Source: Terriglobales bacterium (lineage in GTDB: Bacteria; Acidobacteriota; Terriglobia; Terriglobales; Acidobacteriaceae). Taken from it: DNA of 64,000 nucleotides. The position numbers and the translations under genes are program-made. The stretch lies in assembly GCA_035624455.1 (NCBI GenBank), contig DASPRM010000136.1, forward strand, positions 1 to 64,000. The letters run 5' to 3'. The notes under the pieces were generated by a model. It saw nothing but the letters and a program-made list of their open reading frames with translations, made no database searches and was not told the origin of the DNA. This document shows, piece after piece, positions 17,349 through 27,483 of the stretch (its first letter is position 1; every line of letters starts with the position of its first letter).

Positions 17349-18383
17349 CTACTGAGCCGAAGCGTAGTAGCCGGTTCTCGAGTGGATCTGCAGGAGCGAG
17401 AAGCCTTTTGGCATCTTCATCTTGACCTTAACTTTGTGCCACTTGCCATCATGGGAGGAGGCGGCAGGGCGGTATCCCAGCACGTACTGGTTGCGCAGTT
17501 CGGTAGCGATGAGAGCGGCAACTGTGGGCAGGGTATTGGGATCATCGACAGTGAACGTGCGGCCTCCGGTGACCTCCGAAATATCCCTGAGGACAATCGG
17601 ACCCAGGCGCTCTTCCGGAGTTTGGAAAGTGTGATCGTAAAGGCCGATAGCGTAGATAAGGACGTCAGCCTCCTCAACTTGTGATCTGACTTCGCGTTCG
17701 GTGTAGCGGCTATGATTGTCGCCGCCATCGGAAACGATCAGCAGCGCTTTGCGCGAATACCTGGCCTTCTTCAGTTGATTCAGGCCCAGGTAGATGGCGT
17801 CGAATAGCGCGGTTCGGCCTTTAGGTTGGGTGAATACCAGCCGATTCTGAATGTCTTCCACTCGGCTGGTGAAGCCTGCGACCTCTTGCGGGCTGTCGTT
17901 GAAAGTAATCAAGAAAAACTCGTCCTGGGGATTAGACACACGGCAGAACTCGACCACGGCTTCGCGCGCACGTTCCGCTTTCTCCTTCATACTTCCGCTG
18001 CTATCGAGAATGATGCCCACTGACATAGGGGCGTCCTCGCTGGAGAAATGACGAATCTCCTGTTCCTCTTTGCCTTCGAAGACTTCAAAACGGCTTTTGT
18101 CTAAACCAACAACCGGCCGGCCGTAGACATCAGTAATGCTGACCGGCAACAGCACCAGATCCACATCAACTTTCAAGGACTTCTCCGGCAGTTTCAGAGA
18201 GGGATCGGTTAGCGAGGATGCCGAGGGGGCTGAGCCTGTCACTAAGGGTTGAATGTGAACTTCATCGGTGACAGATTGCGCCAGGCTCGTGGCGGCAAAA
18301 GCAAGAATTGCAAAGGAAAAATAAAAGGAACAGAGGATATTGGAAACTGCGCGCGTGCCTATTCCCATGACTGACTCGAACAT
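17349..18383 (-). CDS. Exported VWFA-related protein
   Basis: A 344-residue protein with an N-terminal hydrophobic signal (LCSFYFSFAILAFAATSLAQ) and a von Willebrand type A domain. The MIDAS motif is DSSGSM near residue 125, with the second and third metal-binding segments around GRTALFDAIYLGL and IVSDGGDNHSRYT. It matches the VWFA-related family common in Acidobacteria, with its preceding strand LPVSITDVYGRPVVGLDK. Such proteins bind ligands through Mg2+ and may act in adhesion or envelope assembly. The start at 18383 follows GGAG with 6 bases of spacing. Repeats occupy the 600-base gap upstream. Confidence 0.87.
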   Translation of the reverse strand: MFESVMGIGTRAVSNILCSFYFSFAILAFAATSLAQSVTDEVHIQPLVTGSAPSASSLTDPSLKLPEKSLKVDVDLVLLPVSITDVYGRPVVGLDKSRFEVFEGKEEQEIRHFSSEDAPMSVGIILDSSGSMKEKAERAREAVVEFCRVSNPQDEFFLITFNDSPQEVAGFTSRVEDIQNRLVFTQPKGRTALFDAIYLGLNQLKKARYSRKALLIVSDGGDNHSRYTEREVRSQVEEADVLIYAIGLYDHTFQTPEERLGPIVLRDISEVTGGRTFTVDDPNTLPTVAALIATELRNQYVLGYRPAASSHDGKWHKVKVKMKMPKGFSLLQIHSRTGYYASAQ

Positions 18384-18531
18384 GCCAAACTCCAGCCAAA
18401 GGCGCTGCTCTTCTTTAAGCTGAAATGGCGGCAACGACAATCGGCATCAGACCGTATTAACTGCGTGAGGTTTGCTGAAATCTCCGAGCGAAAAACCTGA
18501 GAGGACAAAGAGCCGAAAGTAAGGACAAGGC

Positions 18532-18581
18532 GTCGAGGTTGCGCCGCGACCTGAACGGACGGGACGTTTGTTCCCACGTGC
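18532..18581. repeat. Family A two-hairpin interspersed repeat, copy 1
   Basis: GTCGAGGTTGCGCCGCGAC (imperfect hairpin 1) joined to GAACGGACGGGACGTTTGTTC (hairpin 2) and CCCACGTG. The same unit occurs at 29568-29618, 34071-34121 and 37093-37142. Confidence 0.75.
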
Positions 18582-18597
18582 TCAGTGAGAAGGAGCC

Positions 18598-18727
18598 GTC
18601 GAGGCTGCGGCCCGAACTCCCACGTTAGCCAAAGGAAGGCGAACGTGGGCCACCACGGTCTGGTCGAGGCTGTGCCCCGAGCTCCCACGTTAGCCAAAGG
18701 AAGGCGAACGTGGGCCACCACGGTCCG
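18598..18727. repeat. Two tandem 65-base repeat units with family C hairpins
   Basis: Two almost identical 65-base units start at 18598 and 18663, each with GTCGAGGCTG, a short spacer, then the palindrome CCCACGTTAGCC-AAAGGA-AGGCGAACGTGGG and CCACCACGGTC. Only a few bases differ between units. The unit joins the first arm of family A to a family C hairpin. Upstream of the VWFA gene and of glgX, the gap from 18384 to 18981 holds only these repeats and the hairpin at 18895. Confidence 0.85.
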
Positions 18728-18894
18728 ACAGACCTCTTGTTTGCAAGTGTTCCCCAAAAAAATGATGGAGGTAACGAATTCCCTGCATCTAAGGTGCGAC
18801 ATGCAGGGCGTGGGTGCGGGAGTGTAACTGCCGCTCAGCGGCAAACACTCTGAGTGACGATTGCGACTGCGAATTGTCGGCAGTGAGCGCGGGG

Positions 18895-18925
18895 GTAGTG
18901 GTCGGCTGTGGAAGCCGACTGCTAC
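18895..18925. repeat. Long intergenic palindrome upstream of glgX
   Basis: GTAGTGGTCGGCT, loop GTGG, AAGCCGACTGCTAC: a 13-base imperfect stem lying 57 bases before the glgX start. No T-tract follows. It may be another mobile hairpin element or a leader structure. Confidence 0.6.
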
Positions 18926-18981
18926 GCTAAGCGTGAAATATCTCCTGTTTTCCTAATGCCTCTGCTTGCAAGGACCGACGC

Positions 18982-21147
18982 TTGACCTTTCAAAGTACGC
19001 CGATTGTCTGGCCGGGCAGTCCATATCCATTAGGCGCCACATGGGATGGCGAGGGAGTCAATTTCTCACTTTTCTCAGAACACGCGGAACATGTGGATCT
19101 GTGCCTGTTCGACAGCGGAGGGCGGCGCGAACTGTACCGCATTCGCATGGAGGAGCAAACGGATCAGGTTTGGCACTGCTATCTGCCGGAGGCCCGTCCG
19201 GGACTACTCTATGGGTACAGAGTGCACGGGCCATACGATCCCGCGCATGGACAGCGTTTCAACCCGAACAAGTTATTGCTGGATCCGTACGCGAAGGACA
19301 TTCAGGGGACGCTGCGCTGGAGCGACGGACATTTCGGATACAGGATTGGCCACAAGTTGGAAGACATGTCGTTTGACCGGCGGGACAATGCCGCAGGAAT
19401 GCCAAAGAGCAAAGTGATCGATCCGGCATTCACCTGGGGAGCCGACCGGCCACCGCGCATTCCGTGGCACGAGAGCATCATCTATGAGCTGCACGTGCGG
19501 GGGTTTACCCAGCGGCATCCGGATATTCCCGAAGCTCTGCGTGGTACCTATGCCGGGCTGGCGACCGCGCCGGCGATCGAGCATCTGAGGCACCTGGGAA
19601 TTACTGCCGTGGAACTGATGCCGGTGCATTACTTCATCGATGACCGTCGATTGGTAGATCGTGGCCTGCGCAACTATTGGGGCTACAACTCGATTGGATA
19701 TTTTGCTCCCGAGGCGCGGTATTCGGCCACAGGATCGGTGAGCGAATTCAAGACGATGGTGAAGACGCTGCACTCGGCGGGAATAGAAGTAATTCTCGAC
19801 GTGGTGTACAACCACACAGCGGAAGGAAATCAACTGGGACCGACATTGTTGTTTCGCGGCATCGACAATCTCGCGTATTACCGGCTGGTGCCCGACAATC
19901 CCCGCTACTACATCGATTACACGGGGACGGGGAACAGCCTGAACATGAGGCATCCACGAGTGCTGCAGCTGATCATGGACAGCCTGCGTTACTGGGTGCA
20001 GGAGATGCACGTGGATGGATTTCGTTTCGACCTGGCAGCCGCGCTGGCCCGGGAACTGCATGAGGTGGACCGGTTGGGAGCGTTTCTGGACATCATCCAC
20101 CAGGATCCGTTGATCTCGCAGGTCAAGCTGATCGCCGAGCCATGGGACTTAGGCGAGGGGGGATACCAGGTAGGCAAGTTTCCGGTGGGATGGGCAGAGT
20201 GGAATGACCGCTATCGAGACACGGTGCGTTCTTATTGGAAGGGCGATGGCGGACGGATAGGGGAATTGGCTTATCGGCTGACGGGATCGAGCGATCTTTA
20301 CGAACATAGCGGAAGGCGCCCCTATGCCAGCATCAATTTCGTGACCGCCCACGACGGCTTTACGCTGGAAGATCTGGTCAGCTACAACCAAAAACATAAC
20401 GAGGCCAACGGAGAAGAAAACCGCGACGGCACCGACAACAACCTGAGCTGGAACTGCGGAGTGGAAGGCCCGACGGAGGATCCGGCGGTGAACGCGCTGC
20501 GCCGCCAGCAGAAGCGGAATTTTCTGGCCACGCTGCTGCTGTCGCAGGGTGTTCCTATGCTGCTGGCCGGGGACGAGATCGGGCATACGCAGGGTGGTAA
20601 CAACAATGCCTACTGTCAGGATAATGAGATCAGCTGGCTGGACTGGGGCACGCACAATTGGGAAGTGCTGTCGTTCGTGCAGCGGATGATCCGGTTGCGC
20701 CGCCGGCACCCGGTTTTTCGCCGGCGCAATTTTTTTCAAGGCAGACCGATCAAAGGCGCCGGCATCAAGGACATTCTGTGGCTCGGTCCTGACGGACACG
20801 AGATGAGCGACGAGGAGTGGAACCAATCGCACACGAATTGTGTGGGGGTTTACTTTGCGGGCGAAGGCCTGCAGGAGCAGGGCTACCGTGGAGAAGCCAT
20901 TCGTGATGAAAATTTTCTTTTGATGCTGAATGCGCATCACGAAGAAGTCCCATTTCACCTGCCCCTCTTGCGACCGGGCGCGAGCTGGCAATGCATGCTG
21001 GATACCACCGGGCCGCTGGGATCGTATGAAGCCGGAAGCGGCTATCCGCTGCACGCGCGATCGCTGGCATTGCTGATGGAGCGCCGCCAGGCTCAACCAG
21101 CGGCAACCATTGGTGCGGATAATAATCATGATCGCGGCCAGGAATGA
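18982..21147 (+). CDS. glgX: Glycogen debranching enzyme GlgX
   Basis: A 721-residue GH13 enzyme that hydrolyses alpha-1,6 branches left on phosphorylase-limited glycogen. It has the N-terminal CBM48 domain (residues about 10-110, [17 protein letters not shown]), then the catalytic barrel. Its residues are seen as [10 protein letters not shown], the nucleophile in [10 protein letters not shown], the acid in LIAEPWD and the third Asp in TAHDGFTL. Isoamylase-type motifs and length match GlgX. The start is a TTG at 18982 with AAGGA upstream. treY begins 9 bases after the stop, so both are one operon. Confidence 0.95.
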   Translation: MTFQSTPIVWPGSPYPLGATWDGEGVNFSLFSEHAEHVDLCLFDSGGRRELYRIRMEEQTDQVWHCYLPEARPGLLYGYRVHGPYDPAHGQRFNPNKLLLDPYAKDIQGTLRWSDGHFGYRIGHKLEDMSFDRRDNAAGMPKSKVIDPAFTWGADRPPRIPWHESIIYELHVRGFTQRHPDIPEALRGTYAGLATAPAIEHLRHLGITAVELMPVHYFIDDRRLVDRGLRNYWGYNSIGYFAPEARYSATGSVSEFKTMVKTLHSAGIEVILDVVYNHTAEGNQLGPTLLFRGIDNLAYYRLVPDNPRYYIDYTGTGNSLNMRHPRVLQLIMDSLRYWVQEMHVDGFRFDLAAALARELHEVDRLGAFLDIIHQDPLISQVKLIAEPWDLGEGGYQVGKFPVGWAEWNDRYRDTVRSYWKGDGGRIGELAYRLTGSSDLYEHSGRRPYASINFVTAHDGFTLEDLVSYNQKHNEANGEENRDGTDNNLSWNCGVEGPTEDPAVNALRRQQKRNFLATLLLSQGVPMLLAGDEIGHTQGGNNNAYCQDNEISWLDWGTHNWEVLSFVQRMIRLRRRHPVFRRRNFFQGRPIKGAGIKDILWLGPDGHEMSDEEWNQSHTNCVGVYFAGEGLQEQGYRGEAIRDENFLLMLNAHHEEVPFHLPLLRPGASWQCMLDTTGPLGSYEAGSGYPLHARSLALLMERRQAQPAATIGADNNHDRGQE

Positions 21148-21156
21148 GCGAGAGCG

Positions 21157-24063
21157 ATGAAAGCGCGGACGATTCCCGTCGCGACCTATCGCCTGCAGTT
21201 CAACCGCGAATTTACGTTCCGGCAAGCAGCGGAGCTGGTGCCCTACCTTAAGGAGTTAGGGATCAGCCACTGCTATGCATCACCTTATCTCAGGGCGCGT
21301 CCCGGCAGTACCCACGGCTACGACATTATCGATCACAACACGTTAAATCCGGAGATCGGCAGCCGGGAAGACTTCGAGCACTTCGTCAGCACGCTCCATG
21401 AACATGGCATGAGCCACATCCTGGATGTGGTGCCCAACCACATGGGAGTGATGGGGAGCGATAACGCGTGGTGGCTGGATGTGCTGGAGGACGGAGAAGC
21501 GTCCGTTTATGCGGAGTACTTTGATATCGACTGGGAACCGATCAAGGAAGAACTACACGGCAAGGTGCTGGTGCCGATCCTGGCCGATCAGTACGGGAAC
21601 GTGCTCGAGGCAGGAGACCTGAAGCTGACTTTCAACCAGGAGGCAGGGGAATTCAGCATCTTCTATCACCAGCACCGGTTTCCCATCGATCCCAAAGAAT
21701 ATCCACGAATTCTGAACATGGGAGGGGAGCGCTTGCCAGAGCGGCTGGAAGCGACGAATCCTGACCTTCTCGAGCTGCAAAGTGTCGCCACAGCGTTCTC
21801 TCACCTGCCAGGACATCGAGAAAAGGCGGCAGAGAAGGCGGCAGAGCGAACCCGCGAAAAGGAGGTTCAGAAGCGGCGATTGGCGGCACTGTGCGCCCGG
21901 TCGCCGGAAATTCGGGAGTTTATCAACGACAACGTTCGCGTACTGAATGGTACTGTAGGCGATCCCAGAAGCTTCGATGATTTACACGAGCTGATCAAGG
22001 CGCAGGCTTATCGTCTGGCACAGTGGCGAGCGGCTGCCGACGACATCAACTATCGACGATTCTTCGATATCAACGATCTTGCCGCGCTGCGGATGGAGAA
22101 CGAAGCGGTTTTCAAAGCCACGCACGGTCTGGTCCTGAAGCTGGTGGGCGAAGGAAAACTGGAGGGGCTGCGAATCGATCATCCGGACGGCCTGTACGAT
22201 CCGGCGCAATACCTGGAGCGCCTGCAGGCGGAGGCGGCCGCGGCTTCGGCGGGCGGCGATTCGCAAGCCAAACGGGATGGGCTATATGTGGTGGTGGAAA
22301 AGATCCTCACAGGCGAGGAACGCCTGCGGGAGGATTGGCCGGTTTCCGGAACCACAGGATATGAATTCACCAATCAGGTGAACGGGTTGTTTGTGGACCA
22401 TACGGCCGTTACCAAGATAGAGCGCTTGTATCACGCTTTCATTGGAAAGGGCGTTGATTTCGATGACCTGGCGTATCGCTGCAAAAAGCTGACATTGGAA
22501 AATGCGCTGGCAAGCGAACTGAATGTACTCGCGAACCTGCTGATGAGGATTGCGCTGATCAACCGGCACACCTGTGACTTCACGCTGAACAGCATCCGCA
22601 ATGCCCTGAGCAAGATTATTGCCTGTTTCCCGGTATATCGGACGTACATCACGGGCAGCAAAGTAGCTCCGGAGGACCAACGCTACATTGAAAAAGCCGT
22701 GACTCTGGCGCGCAGGAGGAGCACGACGGCGGACGTCAGCATCTTCGATTTTCTGCGGCGGGTACTGTTGACCCTCGAGCTCGATCAGCAGAACGGTCTC
22801 TACCGGCGCAGAGTGATCCGGCTGGCGATGAAATTCCAGCAGGTGACGAGCGCGGTGATGGCCAAAGGTTTGGAGGATACGGCGCTTTATCGCTACAACC
22901 GTCTGATCTCGCTGAATGAAGTTGGAGGTGACCCACGGAAATTCGGCGTGACACCGGAGGAGTTCCATTCCTACAACCAGCAACGAGCACTGAATTGGCC
23001 GCACACGATGCTGTCCAGCTCGACCCACGACAGCAAACGATCGGAGGATGTGCGGGCGCGGATCAACGTGCTGTCTGAAATTCCGGCGCAGTGGCGCCTG
23101 CGGCTGCGGCGCTGGCGGGACTGGAACCGCAGCAAGAGAGTGGTGGTCGAAGAGAGCCAGGCGCCTGGTCGCAATGATGAGTATCTCTTCTACCAGACGC
23201 TGGTTGGTACTTGGCCCTTGGAGCGATTGGATGATGCCGGGTGGGAAGAGTTCCAGCAGCGCATCCAGCAATTCTTGACCAAGGCGATGCGCGAGGCTAA
23301 AGAACAGACCAGCTGGGTCAATCCCAGTAAGGATTATGAAGGGGCGATGGCGGCATTTATCGAGGCGGTCCTGCAGAAGGGAGGACGAAACAAGTTTGTC
23401 GCCGATTTTTCCGAGTTTCAGAATTACGTGACCCGAATAGGAATGTTGAATGGGTTGTCGCAGACTGTTCTGAAGCTGACCTCGCCGGGAGTGCCGGATA
23501 TCTACCAGGGGAACGAGGTGTGGGATTTCAGTCTGGTGGATCCGGATAACCGGCGCCCCGTGGATTATGGAAAACGCATGCGGCTCCTGGGGCAATTGCG
23601 GGAATGCGAGGCCAGTTCAGGCAGCACGCCGGAGGGATGTCTGCGCGATCTGATGGAGCACATGGACGACGGGCGCATCAAGCTTTACGTGACGTGGAAG
23701 GCATTGCGCACGCGGCGAGAGTGCCGTCTGCTGTTTGAGGAGGGCGGATATCGACCGCTTACGGTGCAGGGAAGCCGGGCGCGGCACATAGTCGCATTTG
23801 CGCGTCAGCATGAAAAGCGGGTGGCGATCACTGTGGCGCCGCGGCTATGCGCAATTCTGCTTGGCGAGCAAGAGCGCTATCCGATTGGTGAAATCTGGGG
23901 TGACACAACCATCCAGCTACCTGCGGAGTTGGCACCCCAGCAGTATGAGAACGTATTCGGCGGTCGCAGTATTCAGGTAGAGCATGCAGGAGAGACGCGC
24001 GTTATCCCGGTGCGCGCGCTGTTGGCGGGTTTTCCGGTGGCGCTGATGGTGGGGAATGGGTGA
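21157..24063 (+). CDS. treY: Malto-oligosyltrehalose synthase
   Basis: A 968-residue GH13 enzyme that turns the reducing end of maltodextrin into an alpha,alpha-1,1 trehalosyl unit. The TreY start TIPVATYRLQFNREFTF is clear. The catalytic residues appear as GLRIDHPDGLYDP (nucleophile), VVVEKIL (acid) and SSTHDSKRSED. Length is a little above the family average. Together with glgX it would convert glycogen to maltooligosyl-trehalose. The hydrolase TreZ that frees trehalose is not in this window. Confidence 0.95.
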   Translation: MKARTIPVATYRLQFNREFTFRQAAELVPYLKELGISHCYASPYLRARPGSTHGYDIIDHNTLNPEIGSREDFEHFVSTLHEHGMSHILDVVPNHMGVMGSDNAWWLDVLEDGEASVYAEYFDIDWEPIKEELHGKVLVPILADQYGNVLEAGDLKLTFNQEAGEFSIFYHQHRFPIDPKEYPRILNMGGERLPERLEATNPDLLELQSVATAFSHLPGHREKAAEKAAERTREKEVQKRRLAALCARSPEIREFINDNVRVLNGTVGDPRSFDDLHELIKAQAYRLAQWRAAADDINYRRFFDINDLAALRMENEAVFKATHGLVLKLVGEGKLEGLRIDHPDGLYDPAQYLERLQAEAAAASAGGDSQAKRDGLYVVVEKILTGEERLREDWPVSGTTGYEFTNQVNGLFVDHTAVTKIERLYHAFIGKGVDFDDLAYRCKKLTLENALASELNVLANLLMRIALINRHTCDFTLNSIRNALSKIIACFPVYRTYITGSKVAPEDQRYIEKAVTLARRRSTTADVSIFDFLRRVLLTLELDQQNGLYRRRVIRLAMKFQQVTSAVMAKGLEDTALYRYNRLISLNEVGGDPRKFGVTPEEFHSYNQQRALNWPHTMLSSSTHDSKRSEDVRARINVLSEIPAQWRLRLRRWRDWNRSKRVVVEESQAPGRNDEYLFYQTLVGTWPLERLDDAGWEEFQQRIQQFLTKAMREAKEQTSWVNPSKDYEGAMAAFIEAVLQKGGRNKFVADFSEFQNYVTRIGMLNGLSQTVLKLTSPGVPDIYQGNEVWDFSLVDPDNRRPVDYGKRMRLLGQLRECEASSGSTPEGCLRDLMEHMDDGRIKLYVTWKALRTRRECRLLFEEGGYRPLTVQGSRARHIVAFARQHEKRVAITVAPRLCAILLGEQERYPIGEIWGDTTIQLPAELAPQQYENVFGGRSIQVEHAGETRVIPVRALLAGFPVALMVGNG

Positions 24064-24186
24064 GGACCGGGTGCAGAATGATCTCCCGGGCGAAGGCCCC
24101 CAACCACACTCAACCGCCCTCAACCGAGTCCGAGCGGGACTATGGCGGGCAGAGCGGGGTTGAACGGGCACCCTCAGGATCGTGGT

Positions 24187-26337
24187 TTATGCAAGAGCTT
24201 GGCGTATGTTGGCGGCCAAATCATCGGGATCGAAGATCGGCGGGCGGCAGGAGAAGTTAGAGCAGATGAGCGCCAATGATTTTCCTTCTCTCGCCGCAGG
24301 AGAAGCGGGTATGGTTTCTGCCAGAGCCGGGGGCAGATTTTGTGCTGTAACTTGACCGCTGCGCAGGCGGATGACCGCTTTATTGAGAGCGAACGGAGCG
24401 ATGGCGGCAGCGTAGAGTTGGCTGGCACGTGCATCGTCGCCGATCACCACGACCTGGGTGTGTGGCTGGAAACACCAGACGGCGGCGATGCCGTAAGTTC
24501 CCGCAAAGATTCCCACCTGCTCCGCCAAACCGGCAAAGACCCCCAGAGTACGTTCGGCTTTTTCGCGATACGAGGCGTCGCCAGTGTAGGCGTGCAAGCG
24601 CAGCAATGCGATTGCGGCGGAGCTGTTGCCAGCCGGCGTGGGAGAATCCTGAAACGGCTTACGGCGGACAGCGAGCGCGCCCAGAACGCTGTCATCGGAT
24701 GATTGATCGGCGAAGGCATCAAAGAAGCCGCCGCCGTTTGAATCGTGGAAGCGCTCGATCATCTGGTCGGCGATCTGACGAGCAGCGTTGAAGTAGCGGA
24801 GATCGGCAGTCGACTCCCAGGCATCCAGGCAGGCCAGGGCGAGGAAAGCATAGTCATCCAGAAGGCCGGCAGTTTCGGTTGGGGCGGCGTCGGGATCTGA
24901 ATACGCGATCACATGCTTGAGGCCGCGAGCTGGATCCCAGGCTTCATTGAGCACGCGATCCAGCGACCGCATTGCGAAATCACGCGAGTGATCCATCGCA
25001 AGAATGGCGGCGGCTTGCAGGTAGGCAGAAATACACAGCCCATTCCAACTCACGTAAACCGTCTTGTCCACATAGGGAGTGGGCCGCTTCAAGCGCGCAG
25101 CGTAGAGCTTTTGCCTGGCGGATTCGAGCAGCGAATTGATGCGGTCGTGCTGCATTCCGGTGCGAATTGCGATTTCATCGATGGAGGCACGGACGTAGAG
25201 AACATTCTTTGCCGGATTATGGTGCATCTCGCCGACTTCGTTGATGTCGTAGTAGAGCGAGGCGACGGTGAACTCGTCTTCAGATAAGACCTGGCGGGCT
25301 TCGTCTGTTGTCCAGGTAAAGTAGTCACCATCGTCGTCCATGGAGTAGTCGGCGTCCTGGGAAGCGTAGAAGCCGCCATGGTTGCGGTCGCTGAGCCACT
25401 CGTCCATCCAGCGGATGATGTTTTTTGCAACCGCGGCAAAGAAGGTAATGCCGGTTGCCTGGTAGGCGTGGACGTAGTTCTTCAGCAGCTCAGAGTTGTC
25501 GTAGGACATTTTTTCGAAGTGGGGGACCACCCAGCGGTCGTCCACGGAGTAGCGGTGAAAGCCGCCAGCAAGCTGGTCGTAGATGCCGCCACGAGCCATG
25601 TGTTCCAGTGTGGTGACGACTATATTGCGGGCATCGGGATCGCCGGTGCGGGCGAGACGATGCAGAAGCAAATCGATTGCCGATGAGTGCGGAAATTTGG
25701 GCTGGCTTCCGAAGCCGCCGTTGCGCGGATCGAACATGCTATGAGCGGAACCGAGGACGCTGTCGATCACCTGGGGTGAGACGCGCTCGGCGCGGCCGGC
25801 AAAGGATTCCGACTGGCCGATCATCGACATGACGGTGTTGGCCTGCTCGGCAACTTCTGCGGATTTTTCGCGAAAGGCCTGGGCGATGGAAAGCAGTACA
25901 CGCTTGAAGCTGGGACGTCCCCAGTTTTCCGATGGTGGAAAATAGGTTCCACCGAAAAACGGCTTGCCATCAGGAGTCAGGAAGGCCGTAAGGGGCCAGC
26001 CGCCCTGGCCGGTCATGGCGGCAATGGCGGCCTGGTAGCGGCTGTCGATGTCGGGGCGCTCATCGCGGTCCACTTTGATAGCGAGGAAGTGCTGGTTGAC
26101 GATGGCGGCGACTTCCGGATCATCGTAGGATTCGCGGTCCATCACGTGACACCAGTGACACCATACCGCGCCTATGTCGAGAAGAATGGGACGGTTTTGA
26201 CGCTGGGCCTCAGCAAAGGCGTCTTCCCCCCACTGATACCAGCGAATCGGTTGATGCATGGCGGAGCGCAGATAGGAAGAAGAAGCGCTGGCCAGAGAAT
26301 TGGTGTGCGCGTGTTCGGGTTTGGGTTCGGTCGCCAT
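24187..26337 (-). CDS. DUF255 thioredoxin-domain protein (YyaL/SSP411 type)
   Basis: A 716-residue protein. The N terminus holds a thioredoxin-like DUF255 domain with IGAVWCHWCHVMDRESY (CxxC type) and the conserved FLAIKVDRDERPDID. A long six-hairpin (alpha/alpha)6 glycosidase-like domain follows (DQLAGGFHRYSVDDRWVVPH, then QDADYSMDDDGD). The function of YyaL-type proteins is unclear; they have been called N-acylglucosamine 2-epimerase-like. The start at 26337 gives MATEPKPEHAHT, close to where family members begin; upstream sequence to 26529 is an unrelated frame extension. The M20 peptidase gene ends 41 bases upstream on the same strand. Confidence 0.92.
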   Translation of the reverse strand: MATEPKPEHAHTNSLASASSSYLRSAMHQPIRWYQWGEDAFAEAQRQNRPILLDIGAVWCHWCHVMDRESYDDPEVAAIVNQHFLAIKVDRDERPDIDSRYQAAIAAMTGQGGWPLTAFLTPDGKPFFGGTYFPPSENWGRPSFKRVLLSIAQAFREKSAEVAEQANTVMSMIGQSESFAGRAERVSPQVIDSVLGSAHSMFDPRNGGFGSQPKFPHSSAIDLLLHRLARTGDPDARNIVVTTLEHMARGGIYDQLAGGFHRYSVDDRWVVPHFEKMSYDNSELLKNYVHAYQATGITFFAAVAKNIIRWMDEWLSDRNHGGFYASQDADYSMDDDGDYFTWTTDEARQVLSEDEFTVASLYYDINEVGEMHHNPAKNVLYVRASIDEIAIRTGMQHDRINSLLESARQKLYAARLKRPTPYVDKTVYVSWNGLCISAYLQAAAILAMDHSRDFAMRSLDRVLNEAWDPARGLKHVIAYSDPDAAPTETAGLLDDYAFLALACLDAWESTADLRYFNAARQIADQMIERFHDSNGGGFFDAFADQSSDDSVLGALAVRRKPFQDSPTPAGNSSAAIALLRLHAYTGDASYREKAERTLGVFAGLAEQVGIFAGTYGIAAVWCFQPHTQVVVIGDDARASQLYAAAIAPFALNKAVIRLRSGQVTAQNLPPALAETIPASPAAREGKSLALICSNFSCRPPIFDPDDLAANIRQALA

Positions 26338-26378
26338 GAGCGTTTCTGGGATAAGAAAAAAGCTCGCCCCGATCCATC

Positions 26379-27392
26379 TTACTGGGGATGAGAAAGCGAA
26401 GCCATCAGTTGTTTGGCCATCGCATAGTAGATGAGCACGGAGGCGTGCAACTGCGTTTTTTCGATGCACTCGTGCTGGGTGTGGGCTACGTGGATAGAGC
26501 CCGGGCCCAGGAGAAGTGGTTCGCCCCACTGGTCGAGGGCAGGGATGTCGGTGGTGAAGGAAACCGCCACCGTGGGCAGCGAGCCGACGGTACGCAGCTT
26601 CACGTAGGGAATTTCGAGAGTAAACTCGACATCCGCCAGTGCGCCGACGACTTCGATGATGCGCTGGCGAAGTCCCTCAGAGGGGCCAACCAGGCGGTAG
26701 AGCAGGTGAGCCTTGGCGTGATCGGGAATTACGTTGGGAGCGCGGCCGCCTTCAATCATTCCGATGTTCAAGGTGGTGGGACCGACTTCAGGATTGGAGG
26801 GCAAAGGCATGGCGCGCAGACGGTGGAGGGCGTCAATGAGCTTGTCGATCGCCGATTCGCCGAGTTCAGGGTAGGCAGAGTGAGCCATGCGTCCGTGCGC
26901 CGTGACCTCGACTCGAAGCGCGCCTTTGGAAGCTGTGGCGAGACGGTTGTCAGTAGGCTCGCCGTTGATCAGAAATCGGCTGCCGATGGGCTGAGTGTTG
27001 GCCACCTTGGCTCCGAGGCTGTCGCGCTCCTCGCCAACCAGGAAGAGCAATCCAACGGGTTGACCTTCGGCGTCCAGGCGCTCGGCCGCGCTGATTTGCG
27101 CGGCGATGATTCCTTTGGCATCGCAGGAGCCGCGTCCGTAAATCTTGTGGTCGTCCTCGGATGAGGGAATGAAGGGGGGCACGGTATCCATGTGGGTGGA
27201 GAACACTACTGATGGGGCTGTCAGGCCTGGCGCAAGCGCGAGAAGATTGAAGCGATGCCGCTCCACGGGCATACGGGAAACGTTATAGCCCAGCTGTACC
27301 AGACGCTGTTCCAGAAATTCTCCGATCTGAGCTTCATTACCAGTGATGGACTCGATGTCCACCAGTTCTCGCGTCAAGAACACAGGATCCAT
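26379..27392 (-). CDS. M20 family metallopeptidase (ArgE/DapE/CPG2 type)
   Basis: A 337-residue cytoplasmic dizinc hydrolase. Zinc-binding segments are visible as FSTHMDTVPPF, GRGSCDAKGI, GEERDSLGAK and, at the end, THTQHECIEKTQ-like sequence (HVAHTQHECIEKTQ). The dimerisation lid lies in between (VEVTAHGRMAHSAYPELGES). Such enzymes release amino or acyl groups (acetylornithine, succinyl-diaminopimelate or carboxypeptidase substrates); the exact one cannot be told. The start at 27392 (MDPVFLTRELVDIESITG) matches the family. A longer upstream frame would be antisense to the next gene. Confidence 0.9.
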   Translation of the reverse strand: MDPVFLTRELVDIESITGNEAQIGEFLEQRLVQLGYNVSRMPVERHRFNLLALAPGLTAPSVVFSTHMDTVPPFIPSSEDDHKIYGRGSCDAKGIIAAQISAAERLDAEGQPVGLLFLVGEERDSLGAKVANTQPIGSRFLINGEPTDNRLATASKGALRVEVTAHGRMAHSAYPELGESAIDKLIDALHRLRAMPLPSNPEVGPTTLNIGMIEGGRAPNVIPDHAKAHLLYRLVGPSEGLRQRIIEVVGALADVEFTLEIPYVKLRTVGSLPTVAVSFTTDIPALDQWGEPLLLGPGSIHVAHTQHECIEKTQLHASVLIYYAMAKQLMASLSHPQ

Positions 27393-27483
27393 GCGGAACA
27401 GGATAGCGCATGGGGTGCAAGAACTTGTGTTGTGGCTGTGATTGATATGCTGAGGACAGACTCGAGGCGCATGCTCGAGGCGC

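Noticed and set aside
22282-23595. 437-residue minus-strand frame opposite treY
   Set aside because: Antisense shadow of a clear treY coding region.
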